Source: an uncultured Pelagibacteraceae bacterium (GTDB taxonomy: Bacteria; Pseudomonadota; Alphaproteobacteria; Pelagibacterales; Pelagibacteraceae). Taken from it: 64,000 bases of DNA. The stretch covers positions 1 through 64,000 of the forward strand of contig CACDZM010000002.1 of assembly GCA_902557215.1 (NCBI GenBank), given 5' to 3'. The number at the start of each line of letters is the position of its first letter. Within the stretch, counting starts at the first letter, position 1. Shown in pieces: positions 1-9,010 of this stretch. The notes below the pieces were generated by a model. The model was given only the letters and a program-made list of their open reading frames with translations, made no database searches and was not told the DNA's origin. The position numbers and the translations under genes are program-made.

Positions 1-3000
1 ATTTTGTCTATCATTTCTTTTGGGCAAACTTGAACAAATTTTTTTATTTCCTCATCAAAATTATCAATTATATATTTTGATACTTTAGAATTAGTCTCTT
101 CTAAGTGCTCTAGAATTAAGTTTTTAAGAAAATTTATCCAATATTTAGTTTCGACATTCTGCCATATCACTGACTCCGGATTAACCTTTTTCTCAAAATC
201 CCCCGATTTATCATAAACAAATGCCATACCACCTGTCATACCTGCTGCAAAATTATCGCCTACATTACCTAAAATTACTACGGATCCACCAGTCATATAT
301 TCACAACCATTAGAGTCACAACCCTCAATCACTGAAAAAGCTCCAGAATTTCTTACTGCAAATCTATCTCCAGCCTGTCCAGCGGCAAATAGTTTACCTG
401 ATGTAGCTCCATATAGCACTGTGTTCCCTATGATTGTGTTTTCATTAGAAATTAAGTTACTTTCATCAGGTAGTTTAATAGAAATTGTTGCTCCTGATAA
501 TCCCTTTCCAACGTAATCATTGGCATCACCTTTAAGATTAAGTTTCAATCCTTTAAAAGCAAAAGCTCCAAATGATTGACCTGCTGAGCCTTTAAAATTT
601 AAAGAGAGAAAATTCTCCTCGAGTTTTTCATACCCATATTTTTTATACAAGTTATGAGATATTCTTGTGCCAACTGCTCTGTTAGTATTTTTAATAATAA
701 ACTCTTTATCAATATTCTTTAAATTGTCTAAACTCTTCTCAATTTCTGGCCAAATTTCTTGGTCCAAAGTATCGGGCACCTTGTTGATTTCTACATTGTC
801 ACAATATCTTTTATTATTTCCTGGGTCAGCTTGAACAAACAGTGGATTTAAATCTAAATCATCTAGATTTGGTGATGCTTTACTTACTTGCATAAGTAAG
901 TCTGTTCTACCAATTACATCATTTAGAGATTTAAAGCCCAACTCAGCTAAAATTTCTCTTACTTCAGATGCAATAAATGAAAATAAATTTACAATTTTAT
1001 CAGGAGTACCAGTAAATTTTTCTCTTAGCTTTTCATCTTGAGTACAAACTCCAACTGGACAAGTGTTAGAGTGACATTGTCTTACCATTATACAACCCAT
1101 AGCAACTAATGCTGTAGTGGCTACTCCATACTCCTCAGCACCCATCATTGCTGCAATGACAACATCTCTTCCAGTTTTTATACCTCCATCAGTTCTTAGA
1201 GTAACCTTGTGTCTCAAATTGTTTAAAGTAAGGACTTGGTTAGCCTCAGTTAGACCCATTTCCCAAGGGATACCTACATACTTAACACTAGTCTGCGGAG
1301 TTGCACCAGTCCCACCATTATGGCCTGAAATTAATATTATATCTGCTTTTGCTTTTGCTACTCCAGCTGCAATAGTTCCAATACCTGATGACGCAACTAA
1401 TTTAACACCAACTCTTGCTTTGGGATTTATTTGTTTTAAATCATAAATTAATTGAGCTAAATCTTCGATCGAATATATATCGTGATGTGGTGGAGGAGAA
1501 ATCAATGTTACACCTGGCGTGGAATGTCTTAATTTTGCAATTTCCTCTGTAACTTTAAATCCAGGTAATTGACCACCTTCTCCTGGTTTAGCGCCTTGTG
1601 CCATTTTAATTTCTATCTCATTGCAATTATTCAAATAGTTTATAGTCACACCAAATCGTGCAGATGCAATCTGTTTAACTCTTGAATTTGCACTATCTCC
1701 ACTATCCATAACTTTAAATCTTTTCGCATCCTCTCCTCCTTCACCACTACAAGAAGCTCCTTTAATTCTGTTCATGCCTATAGCTAATGTTTCGTGTGCC
1801 TCTTTTGATAAAGCTCCATGTGACATACTCCCACTACCAAATCTTTTTAATATTTTTTCTATAGGTTCTACTTCAGACAATTCAATTGACGGACCTAATT
1901 TTTTTTTTCTAAAATTTATCAGATCTCTTAAATTAATAGGAGGTAGATCATAAATCCCCTCTACATATTTTTTATAAACCGAATAGGAATTAGAACCGAC
2001 AGCACTTTGAAGTAAGTGAATTAATCTGCCTTGATATTGATGAGTTTCCCCATTTTTTCTGTACCTATATATTCCTCCAATTGGCAGAACTGTATTCGTA
2101 CTTTCAAATGCCTCTTTATGAATTTGTCGTATTTTTTTCTCAATACCAGTCAAACCAATTCCAGAAATTTTAGATACAACTCCAGGAAAATAATCGTTAA
2201 CTATAGTTCTACTTAATCCAACTGTTTCAAAATTACATCCACCTCTGTAAGAACTTAAAACTGAAATACCCATTTTTGACATTATCTTTAATAAGCCAGC
2301 GTTAACTGATTTGATATATCTCTCTACACAGTCATCAAAACTGTACTGCCCAAACAACTTTTTTTCATGTCTTTGATATAAACTGTCAAAAGCTAAATAT
2401 GGATTAACGGTCGTAGCACCAACCCCTATTAAAGTTGCAAAAGAATGTGTGTCTAAAGCTTCGCCTGATTGCACATTTATAGAAACATAACCCCTTAATT
2501 TTTTTTCAATTAAGTAAGTATTTATTGCACCAACACATAAAAGCATAGGCATTGGCAATCTTTCTAACGAAAGATTTTTATCAGTTAAAATCAATTGTTT
2601 TATACCTTTTCTTACAGCTATTTCAGATTCTCTTTGTATTCTTTGAATAGCATTGGTTAAATTTTCATCTTTTGAAAAAGTACAATCAACATTTAATGAA
2701 TTACTACCAAAAAAATTCACAAATTTGCTAAATTGTGAGTTTGACAAAATTGGACTATTCAAGACATAAATATTATCTTTTGTTAATGTATCAAAATCCA
2801 AAATGTTCCCTAGATTTCCAAATCTAGTTTTTAAACTCATAACTTTATTTTCTCTAAGAGAGTCGATCGGGGGATTAGTTACTTGGCTAAAATTTTGTCT
2901 AAAAAAATGATATAATGGTCTGTACTTATCAGATAATACTGCCAATGGAGTGTCATCTCCCATAGAGCCAGTTGCTTCTTTAGCGTCCTCAGCCATCGGA

Positions 3001-4460
3001 TGTAATATTAATTCTAAGTCCTCTAAACTTATTCCAAAAGTATGTTGTCTCCTCCTTAAATCTTCTCCTTTAAAAGTAAACTTCTCTCTATTAATTTGTA
3101 ATTTTTCGTCTAAATCAATTATTTGTGAGTTAAAATGTTTATACTCTTTAGCTAAATAATCTTTAATTTGATCGTTTGAAAAAACTTTCCCTTTTTCTAT
3201 TCTTATACCTAAGATTTCTCCTGGCCCCAATCTTCCTTTTGATAAAATTTTCTTCTCATTTAATTCTATCATTCCTGTTTCAGATCCTGCAAAAAGAAGC
3301 TTATCTTTAGTTATGGCATATCTTAAAGGTCTTAATCCGTTACGATCGTTAGCAGCAATTACCCATTCATTATCTGTTGCAGCTATGGCTGCAGGACCAT
3401 CCCACGGCTCCATTGTGCTATTTAAAAAATTAAATAATTGTTGATGATTTTTTGGAAGAGTTTTATTTTTTTTTGACCACGCATCTGGGACTAACATTAG
3501 TTTTGCTAAAGGAGCGGGTTGTCCAGATTTATTTAATAATTCAAAAACATTATCTAATGCAGCAGAATCTGAAACTCCTTTTCTAATAACAGGCTTTAAA
3601 TTATCTAAATTTTCAAAAAGGGGGCTATTCATCTCCTCCTCATGAACTCTCATCCAATTTTTATTCCCTTTATAAGTATTTATCTCTCCATTATGTGCTA
3701 TTGCTCTAAATGGTTGAGCTAAACTCCAGCTGGGAGCCGTATTAGTTGAAAATCTTTGATGAAAAATTGCGTATCGTGATATAAATCTCTGGTCTCTCAA
3801 GTCTTGATAAAAATCAGATATTGCCTCAGCTAAAAACATACCTTTATAAATTATAGATTTCGAACTAATTGAGCATATGTAAAAATCATTAAGAGACATT
3901 TCGAATGCTTTATTTTCTATTCTTTTTCTGATTTCATAAATTCTCCTCTCTAATTCTTTATCAAGCAAATTCCGATCGTTAGATTTAAATAATACCTGAA
4001 TTATTTCGGGCATAGTTTGTAAAGCTTTTTCCCCTAAAACTTTTGGATTAACAGGCACTTGCCTCCATCCATAAATACTAAAATTATTTTTAGTTAGCTC
4101 GCTTTCAACTATTGTTTTACAACTCTCTTGAGATGAGTAATCATTTCTTGGTAAGAAAATCATACCTACACAAATTTCTGAATTATCATAATCATGACCA
4201 GTAACTTGAATTTTTTCTATAAAAAAATCTTTTGGAATTTCCAAATGAATTCCAGCACCATCACCAGTTTTTCCGTCAGCATCCACTGCTCCTCGGTGCC
4301 AGACAGCTTTGAGTGCCTCAATTCCATATTCAACTACTGCTCTAGATTTTTTTCCTTCCGTTGAACAAATAAATCCAACTCCACATGAGTCATGTTCCAT
4401 TTCTGAGGAATAAACATGGTTTTTAGTTAGTAATTCAAAATTTTTTTTATAATTTTCCAT
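1..4460 (-). CDS. gltB: Glutamate synthase (NADPH) large subunit, 3' end outside window
   Basis: Large subunit of glutamate synthase, which converts glutamine and 2-oxoglutarate to two glutamates together with GltD. The frame is open for about 1,486 codons, so only some tens of C-terminal residues should be missing from a family of roughly 1,480-1,520 residues. The ATG at 4460 overlaps the gltD stop by one base (TAATG). Cys26 in the DSCGVGF motif is the expected N-terminal nucleophile of the glutaminase domain, so a short propeptide would be removed. Cysteines at about 1123, 1129 and 1134 (GCIMVRQCHSNTC) are the 3Fe-4S ligands, after the FMN-binding synthase domain. The C-terminal GXGXG beta-helix follows. 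Several small frames read on the opposite strand here are shadows. Operon with gltD, which is transcribed first. Confidence 0.97.
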   Translation of the reverse strand, partial: MENYKKNFELLTKNHVYSSEMEHDSCGVGFICSTEGKKSRAVVEYGIEALKAVWHRGAVDADGKTGDGAGIHLEIPKDFFIEKIQVTGHDYDNSEICVGMIFLPRNDYSSQESCKTIVESELTKNNFSIYGWRQVPVNPKVLGEKALQTMPEIIQVLFKSNDRNLLDKELERRIYEIRKRIENKAFEMSLNDFYICSISSKSIIYKGMFLAEAISDFYQDLRDQRFISRYAIFHQRFSTNTAPSWSLAQPFRAIAHNGEINTYKGNKNWMRVHEEEMNSPLFENLDNLKPVIRKGVSDSAALDNVFELLNKSGQPAPLAKLMLVPDAWSKKNKTLPKNHQQLFNFLNSTMEPWDGPAAIAATDNEWVIAANDRNGLRPLRYAITKDKLLFAGSETGMIELNEKKILSKGRLGPGEILGIRIEKGKVFSNDQIKDYLAKEYKHFNSQIIDLDEKLQINREKFTFKGEDLRRRQHTFGISLEDLELILHPMAEDAKEATGSMGDDTPLAVLSDKYRPLYHFFRQNFSQVTNPPIDSLRENKVMSLKTRFGNLGNILDFDTLTKDNIYVLNSPILSNSQFSKFVNFFGSNSLNVDCTFSKDENLTNAIQRIQRESEIAVRKGIKQLILTDKNLSLERLPMPMLLCVGAINTYLIEKKLRGYVSINVQSGEALDTHSFATLIGVGATTVNPYLAFDSLYQRHEKKLFGQYSFDDCVERYIKSVNAGLLKIMSKMGISVLSSYRGGCNFETVGLSRTIVNDYFPGVVSKISGIGLTGIEKKIRQIHKEAFESTNTVLPIGGIYRYRKNGETHQYQGRLIHLLQSAVGSNSYSVYKKYVEGIYDLPPINLRDLINFRKKKLGPSIELSEVEPIEKILKRFGSGSMSHGALSKEAHETLAIGMNRIKGASCSGEGGEDAKRFKVMDSGDSANSRVKQIASARFGVTINYLNNCNEIEIKMAQGAKPGEGGQLPGFKVTEEIAKLRHSTPGVTLISPPPHHDIYSIEDLAQLIYDLKQINPKARVGVKLVASSGIGTIAAGVAKAKADIILISGHNGGTGATPQTSVKYVGIPWEMGLTEANQVLTLNNLRHKVTLRTDGGIKTGRDVVIAAMMGAEEYGVATTALVAMGCIMVRQCHSNTCPVGVCTQDEKLREKFTGTPDKIVNLFSFIASEVREILAELGFKSLNDVIGRTDLLMQVSKASPNLDDLDLNPLFVQADPGNNKRYCDNVEINKVPDTLDQEIWPEIEKSLDNLKNIDKEFIIKNTNRAVGTRISHNLYKKYGYEKLEENFLSLNFKGSAGQSFGAFAFKGLKLNLKGDANDYVGKGLSGATISIKLPDESNLISNENTIIGNTVLYGATSGKLFAAGQAGDRFAVRNSGAFSVIEGCDSNGCEYMTGGSVVILGNVGDNFAAGMTGGMAFVYDKSGDFEKKVNPESVIWQNVETKYWINFLKNLILEHLEETNSKVSKYIIDNFDEEIKKFVQVCPKEMIDK

Positions 4461-5899
4461 TAAGCAACTTTTATTTTTCCCAATTTATTATTTTCTAAAT
4501 AAGTCTTAATTGAAGATGCAGCATCTCTTCCATCTTTAATAGCCCAGACAACTAAAGAGGCTCCTCTTACAATATCCCCTGCAGCAAAAACACCTTTTAA
4601 ATTAGTTTCCATAGTATCAAAATCTGTTTTAATAGTTCCCCATTTAGTAACTTGCAATTCCTGAGCGTCAAAAAGAAGTGGTAAATTTTCTGGATCAAAA
4701 CCTAGAGCTTTTATAACCATATCAGCTTTTATTTCAAATGCCGAACCTTCTTCAATTTCTGGTTTCCTTCTTCCAGACTCATCTGGTTCACCTAATTTGA
4801 TTTGGTCAACAACTAAATTTTCAATTTTATTTTTGCCTTTAAATTCTTTTGGACTAGATAACCACACAAACTCAACCCCTTCTTCTTCAGCGTTTGCTAC
4901 TTCTCTTGCTGATCCTGGCATATTTTCTTTATCTCTTCTATAAATACATTTTACTGACTTTGCATTTTGTCTAACTGATGTTCGTACACAATCCATAGCA
5001 GTATCACCCCCTCCTATCACGACAACATCTTTTCCTTCAGCATTTAATATACCTTTGTCAAATAATTCTACTTTATCTCCTAAGCCTTTTTTGTTTGATG
5101 CTGTTAAAAACTCCATTGCTGGAAAAATGTTTTCTAAATCATTTCCAGGTAATTCGATTTCTCTCGGTTTATAAACACCGGTTGCAATTAAAATTGCATC
5201 ATGTTTTTTTCTTAATTGCTCTAAAGTCGCATCTTTTCCTACTTCAAAATTTTGAACAAATTTAATTCCACCATCCTTTAAGAGTTTTGTACGTCTTTCG
5301 ACTACATATTTTTCTAATTTAAAATTTGGAATACCATAAATTAACAATCCTCCTGCACGATCATATCGATCATAGACGGTAATTTTATAACCATTTTGTC
5401 TGAGTTGCTCAGCTGCTGCTAATCCTGCGGGACCTGCTCCAATTATGCCCACACTTTGATCTTTTTCATATTTCACATCAATTGGTTTAACCCAACCTTT
5501 TTCCCATGCGTTATCAGTTATATATTTTTCAACTGAACCTATCGTTACAGTTCCATGGCCTGATTGTTCTATTACACAGTTTCCTTCACACAATCTGTCT
5601 TGTGGACAAATTCTTCCACAAACTTCTGGCATGTTGTTAGTACTTTGGGATAACTCGTAAGCTTCTTTAAGTCTTCCTTCTGCTGTTAATTTTAACCAAT
5701 CTGGAATATTATTGCTTAGTGGACAATGCACTTGGCAAAAAGGGACTCCACATTGCGAACATCTACTTGATTGATCTTGTGCTTTCTGATTAATAAAATC
5801 TCCATAAATCTCATTAAAATCTGATTTTCTTGTATCCACATCCCTTTTAGGTGGGTTTTGTTGACCTATTTTTACAAATTTTAGCATTTTATCTGACAT
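4460..5899 (-). CDS. gltD: Glutamate synthase small subunit
   Basis: Electron-delivering subunit of glutamate synthase, 479 residues and the usual length. The N-terminal region has two cysteine clusters for 4Fe-4S centres, at about 47-59 (CSQCGVPFCQVHC) and about 94-107 (CGRICPQDRLCEGNC). A FAD-binding GAGPAGLAAAEQL fold lies near residue 150 and an NADPH-binding VVVIGGGDTAMDC near 290. The C-terminal GDIVRGASLVVWAIKDG is typical of the FAD domain. It takes electrons from NADPH to the GltB FMN and Fe-S centre. It is the first gene of the gltDB pair and is divergent from uppP across 183 bp, so its promoter should lie in that gap. Confidence 0.97.
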   Translation of the reverse strand: MSDKMLKFVKIGQQNPPKRDVDTRKSDFNEIYGDFINQKAQDQSSRCSQCGVPFCQVHCPLSNNIPDWLKLTAEGRLKEAYELSQSTNNMPEVCGRICPQDRLCEGNCVIEQSGHGTVTIGSVEKYITDNAWEKGWVKPIDVKYEKDQSVGIIGAGPAGLAAAEQLRQNGYKITVYDRYDRAGGLLIYGIPNFKLEKYVVERRTKLLKDGGIKFVQNFEVGKDATLEQLRKKHDAILIATGVYKPREIELPGNDLENIFPAMEFLTASNKKGLGDKVELFDKGILNAEGKDVVVIGGGDTAMDCVRTSVRQNAKSVKCIYRRDKENMPGSAREVANAEEEGVEFVWLSSPKEFKGKNKIENLVVDQIKLGEPDESGRRKPEIEEGSAFEIKADMVIKALGFDPENLPLLFDAQELQVTKWGTIKTDFDTMETNLKGVFAAGDIVRGASLVVWAIKDGRDAASSIKTYLENNKLGKIKVA

Positions 5900-5954
5900 A
5901 ACAATTATAAATTTAATGCAAAGTATACTTTGTTTTTCAATGTAAAAGAAATAT

Positions 5955-5977
5955 TTAGGTCAGTATGTATTACCTAA
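5955..5977. promoter_or_regulatory. Inverted repeat in the gltD/uppP divergent gap
   Basis: TTAGGT at 5955-5960 and ACCTAA at 5972-5977 form a perfect 6-bp inverted repeat with an 11-bp spacer, about 55-80 bp upstream of gltD. Half-sites 17 bp apart suit a dimeric regulator, but no known consensus is recognised. The rest of the 183-bp gap (5900-6082) is AT-rich and holds nothing else that I recognise. Confidence 0.25.
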
Positions 5978-6082
5978 TTTAATGAATATTGCCTTTGAAT
6001 TCTAGGTTTTTGGATAAATGCATATCTAATATGAATAAATCGAATTGTTTGAAATCAATACTTTTTAAGTTACCACACTTAA

Positions 6083-6850
6083 ATGTTTAACGAATTTTTA
6101 GAAATATTCATTCTTTCAGCAGTTCAAGGAATATCAGAATTCTTACCAATTAGCTCCTCAGCGCATTTAATTTTAATTTCTAGTTTTTTTGAATTAAAAA
6201 CAAATTCTTTATTAATAGACATTAGTTTGCATTTAGGTTCGCTGATCGCAATAGTGTTTTATTTCAGAAAAGATTTATTTGACTTAAATAAAAATCGAAA
6301 ATATCTAAATCTAATTCTATTTGGATCGATACCACTTTTAATATTTGGATATTTATTGCATTCATCCGAACTAATTTATCTTTTAAGGAATATAAAAGTA
6401 ATTGCATTTACAACTTTGTTTTTTGGAATAATTTTGTTTTTTTCAGATCAGACTAAAACAGAAAAAAATATATCTATAAATTTAGATTTTAAATCGATAA
6501 TATTTATTGGTCTATTTCAAATTTTGGCATTAATACCTGGTGTCAGCCGAGCGGGTATAACTTTGACTGCAGCAAGATTTTTAAAATTTAATAGGGTAGA
6601 TTCTGTTAAAATCTCTTTTATGTTATCTATTCCTGCTTTAGCTGGTGCTAGTTTTCTTGGACTCCAAGACCTTATAAGTCAACCGTTAGAAATAAATTAT
6701 TTAATTATTTTTGCTATAATCTTATCCTTTTTATTTTCGTTTATAACAGTAAAATTTTTTTTAAATTTTATTAATAAATTTTCATTAAATATTTTTATAA
6801 TTTATAGAATTTTATTATCACTTATCTTATTTGGAATTATTTATCTTTAA
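6083..6850 (+). CDS. uppP: Undecaprenyl-diphosphatase (UppP/BacA)
   Basis: Integral membrane enzyme that dephosphorylates undecaprenyl diphosphate to recycle the lipid carrier for peptidoglycan and surface glycans. The 255-residue protein is hydrophobic throughout, with about eight membrane segments. The two conserved active-site loops are visible: GISEFLPISSSAHL near residues 16-29 and PGVSRAGIT near residues 153-161. It is slightly shorter than the 265-275 residues common in the family. Its 3' end overlaps the convergent EamA gene by four bases, leaving no room for a separate terminator. Confidence 0.95.
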   Translation: MFNEFLEIFILSAVQGISEFLPISSSAHLILISSFFELKTNSLLIDISLHLGSLIAIVFYFRKDLFDLNKNRKYLNLILFGSIPLLIFGYLLHSSELIYLLRNIKVIAFTTLFFGIILFFSDQTKTEKNISINLDFKSIIFIGLFQILALIPGVSRAGITLTAARFLKFNRVDSVKISFMLSIPALAGASFLGLQDLISQPLEINYLIIFAIILSFLFSFITVKFFLNFINKFSLNIFIIYRILLSLILFGIIYL

Positions 6851-7737
6851 GAAGTCTTTTTTATTAGAGGAACTAATTGAGAAAACAAAACGCCTGATAA
6901 TATAAATAAACATCCTAATAAATTATTTATATCTAATATTTGATTTAGCAAAAACCATGCTGCTACTGTAGCAAAAACACCTTCCAGAGAAAATATTATA
7001 GCAGCGGGAGCAGGTGTAATATTTTTTTGAGCATATATCTGTAATACAAAAGCAAGTCCTCCTGATAATATTCCAGCATACAAAATTGAGTCTAACTCGT
7101 TTATGATATTTTCAAAAATAAACTCCTCATAAACTGAGCCGATTAAAAAAGAAAATATAGCTACAATTAAAGTTTGCACAGCGCCGATGGTTATGGGCAA
7201 ATTGTATTTTGCAATAATCATTCCTGTAAAAATAATATGCGTACTCCAGAATAATGCTCCAAGAATGACCAATGTATCTCCAAGCCTAACTGTAGCATCA
7301 TAAAAACTTGTTAATAGATATCCGCCAATTAAGCATAAAATTACTGAAGGCCATACACTCCAATGTAATGAGTTCCTCTTAAATATAAAAAGAATAATCG
7401 GTACCATAGGGACATAAAAAATTGTAAAGAAGGCAGCATTAGCTACATCTGTATAAAGTAGAGCTATTTGCTGTAACGCTGAGCCTAAAAAAAGTGATAA
7501 TCCAATTAAACAGGATAGAATAACAAAATATCTATAACCAATTTTAAACTCTATTTTAAATTTTTTGGTCTCAAATAATAATGCTACAGGAAGAATTGCT
7601 AAAAAACCTACAAAAAATCTAACTGCGTTGAATGTAAATGGACCTATATCATCCATGCCAGTGTCTTGAGCTATAAATGTAGTTCCCCAAATGAATGTGC
7701 ATAATAAAGCACTTAACAATGAAACACTCTTGGACAT
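6847..7737 (-). CDS. EamA/DMT-family membrane transporter
   Basis: A 296-residue protein with about ten hydrophobic segments in two repeated halves, the layout of drug/metabolite transporter (EamA, RhaT/YdcZ-like) exporters. Typical elements are the N-terminal CTFIWGTTFIAQDTG and NAVRFFVGFLAILPVALLF, and the second-half APAAIIFSLEGVFATVAAWF, the EamA repeat signature. The substrate cannot be told from sequence; family members export amino acids, purines or other metabolites. It lies 7 bp downstream of the pyruvate dehydrogenase E2 gene on the same strand and may be the last gene of that operon. It overlaps uppP tail to tail by four bases. Confidence 0.9.
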   Translation of the reverse strand: MSKSVSLLSALLCTFIWGTTFIAQDTGMDDIGPFTFNAVRFFVGFLAILPVALLFETKKFKIEFKIGYRYFVILSCLIGLSLFLGSALQQIALLYTDVANAAFFTIFYVPMVPIILFIFKRNSLHWSVWPSVILCLIGGYLLTSFYDATVRLGDTLVILGALFWSTHIIFTGMIIAKYNLPITIGAVQTLIVAIFSFLIGSVYEEFIFENIINELDSILYAGILSGGLAFVLQIYAQKNITPAPAAIIFSLEGVFATVAAWFLLNQILDINNLLGCLFILSGVLFSQLVPLIKKTS

Positions 7738-7744
7738 TATTTAG

Positions 7745-9010
7745 TTAAACAGCTAACTTATAGGCAAAATTTTTGCCCAAATTTTCTTTTAAATTATTAT
7801 TAAATCGGGCTGCCTCCGCACCGTCGATAATTCTATGATCATAAGATAAAGAAAGTGGTAACATAGTACGTGTAACAAATTTTCCATCCATAAATACCTG
7901 TTTTTTTTCTGCTCTGCCTACTCCCAAGATAGCAACTTCAGGATAATTTATAATTGGAGTGAAGAAAGAACCACCAATTCCTCCAAGGCTAGTTATGGTC
8001 ATTGAACCTCCGAATAACTCTTTTTTATCAATTTTAAGATCTCTGCATTGCTGACTTATTTTTTTTAATTCTGTGCTTATTAAAGAAATATTCTTATTAT
8101 CAGCATTCCTCAATTTTGGAACCATCAAACCATGTGGAGTATCTACTGCTATACCAACATGATAATATTTTTTAACAGTCATTTTACCGTTTTCGATTTC
8201 ATCGATTGAGGTATTAAAATTTGGAAATTTTTTCAATGATGTTGTTAATGCCTTTACGATGAAAGCTAATGGTGTAATTTTTTTTTTTTCACCAGTGTAT
8301 ATATCCGTTAGAGAAGTTCTGAATTCCTCTAATTCAGTTATATCGGCTTCATCATGATTGGTTACGTGAGGAATTTTTGTCCAAGAGTTCATCAAATATT
8401 TAGATGATAACTTTTTTACTCTAGGGATGTCTTTAATGTCTACTTCTCCAAAATCTGAATGTGAATATTCTAGTTCAATCTTTTTTTCAGTTGTATTTTG
8501 ATCTTTGAAATTTTTATTAGATTTGGTTGCAACAAATAACTTCACATCGCTTTCAGTAACTCTGCCTTGTCTTTCACTACCAGGAACTTTATTAATGTTA
8601 ACTCCTAGCTCTCTTGCAAATTTTCTTACTTTTGGTGATGCAGAAGCTTTTGCAGAAAAATCTTTGATTATTATATTTTTAGTTTCATTACTTTTTTTTA
8701 ACTCATCTTTTTTTATTTCTTTTGATAATTGATTTTTTGTTAATTCCTGTACATTTGTTTTTTTAGTTTTTTTCTCACTTTCAATTTCAATAATTTTGTC
8801 ACCTTCCGATACTTTGTCTCCAATTTTAACTTTTACAGAAGTTACAGTACCATCATCGGATGATGGTATTTCCACGCTAGATTTATCGCTTTCAATAGTT
8901 ATTAGTGGATCATTCTTTTTAATTTTTTGACCCTCTTTAATTAAAACTTCAATGACTTCTACATCTTTGAATTCACCAATATTTGGAACTTTTATATCTT
9001 TATTTGACAT
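7745..9010 (-). CDS. aceF: Pyruvate dehydrogenase E2, dihydrolipoamide acetyltransferase
   Basis: E2 core of the pyruvate dehydrogenase complex; it transfers acetyl from lipoamide to CoA. The 421 residues comprise one lipoyl domain (1-78, lipoyl lysine at Lys43 in the ESDKSS motif), a Lys-rich linker, a peripheral-subunit-binding domain (about 125-165, ASPKVRKFARELG) and the catalytic domain (about 190-421, with SYDHRIIDG near the C-terminus giving the active-site His). E. coli AceF has three lipoyl domains; here there is one, and another sits on the E1 protein. The ATG overlaps the aceE stop as TAATG, so the two are translationally coupled. No E3 (lpd) gene is present in this operon. Confidence 0.95.
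   Translation of the reverse strand: MSNKDIKVPNIGEFKDVEVIEVLIKEGQKIKKNDPLITIESDKSSVEIPSSDDGTVTSVKVKIGDKVSEGDKIIEIESEKKTKKTNVQELTKNQLSKEIKKDELKKSNETKNIIIKDFSAKASASPKVRKFARELGVNINKVPGSERQGRVTESDVKLFVATKSNKNFKDQNTTEKKIELEYSHSDFGEVDIKDIPRVKKLSSKYLMNSWTKIPHVTNHDEADITELEEFRTSLTDIYTGEKKKITPLAFIVKALTTSLKKFPNFNTSIDEIENGKMTVKKYYHVGIAVDTPHGLMVPKLRNADNKNISLISTELKKISQQCRDLKIDKKELFGGSMTITSLGGIGGSFFTPIINYPEVAILGVGRAEKKQVFMDGKFVTRTMLPLSLSYDHRIIDGAEAARFNNNLKENLGKNFAYKLAV

Noticed and set aside
1117-1446. 109-codon plus-strand frame opposite gltB, and similar frames opposite pnp, nusA, infB and katG
   Set aside because: They lie opposite strongly conserved coding regions and show no recognisable domain or start signal.
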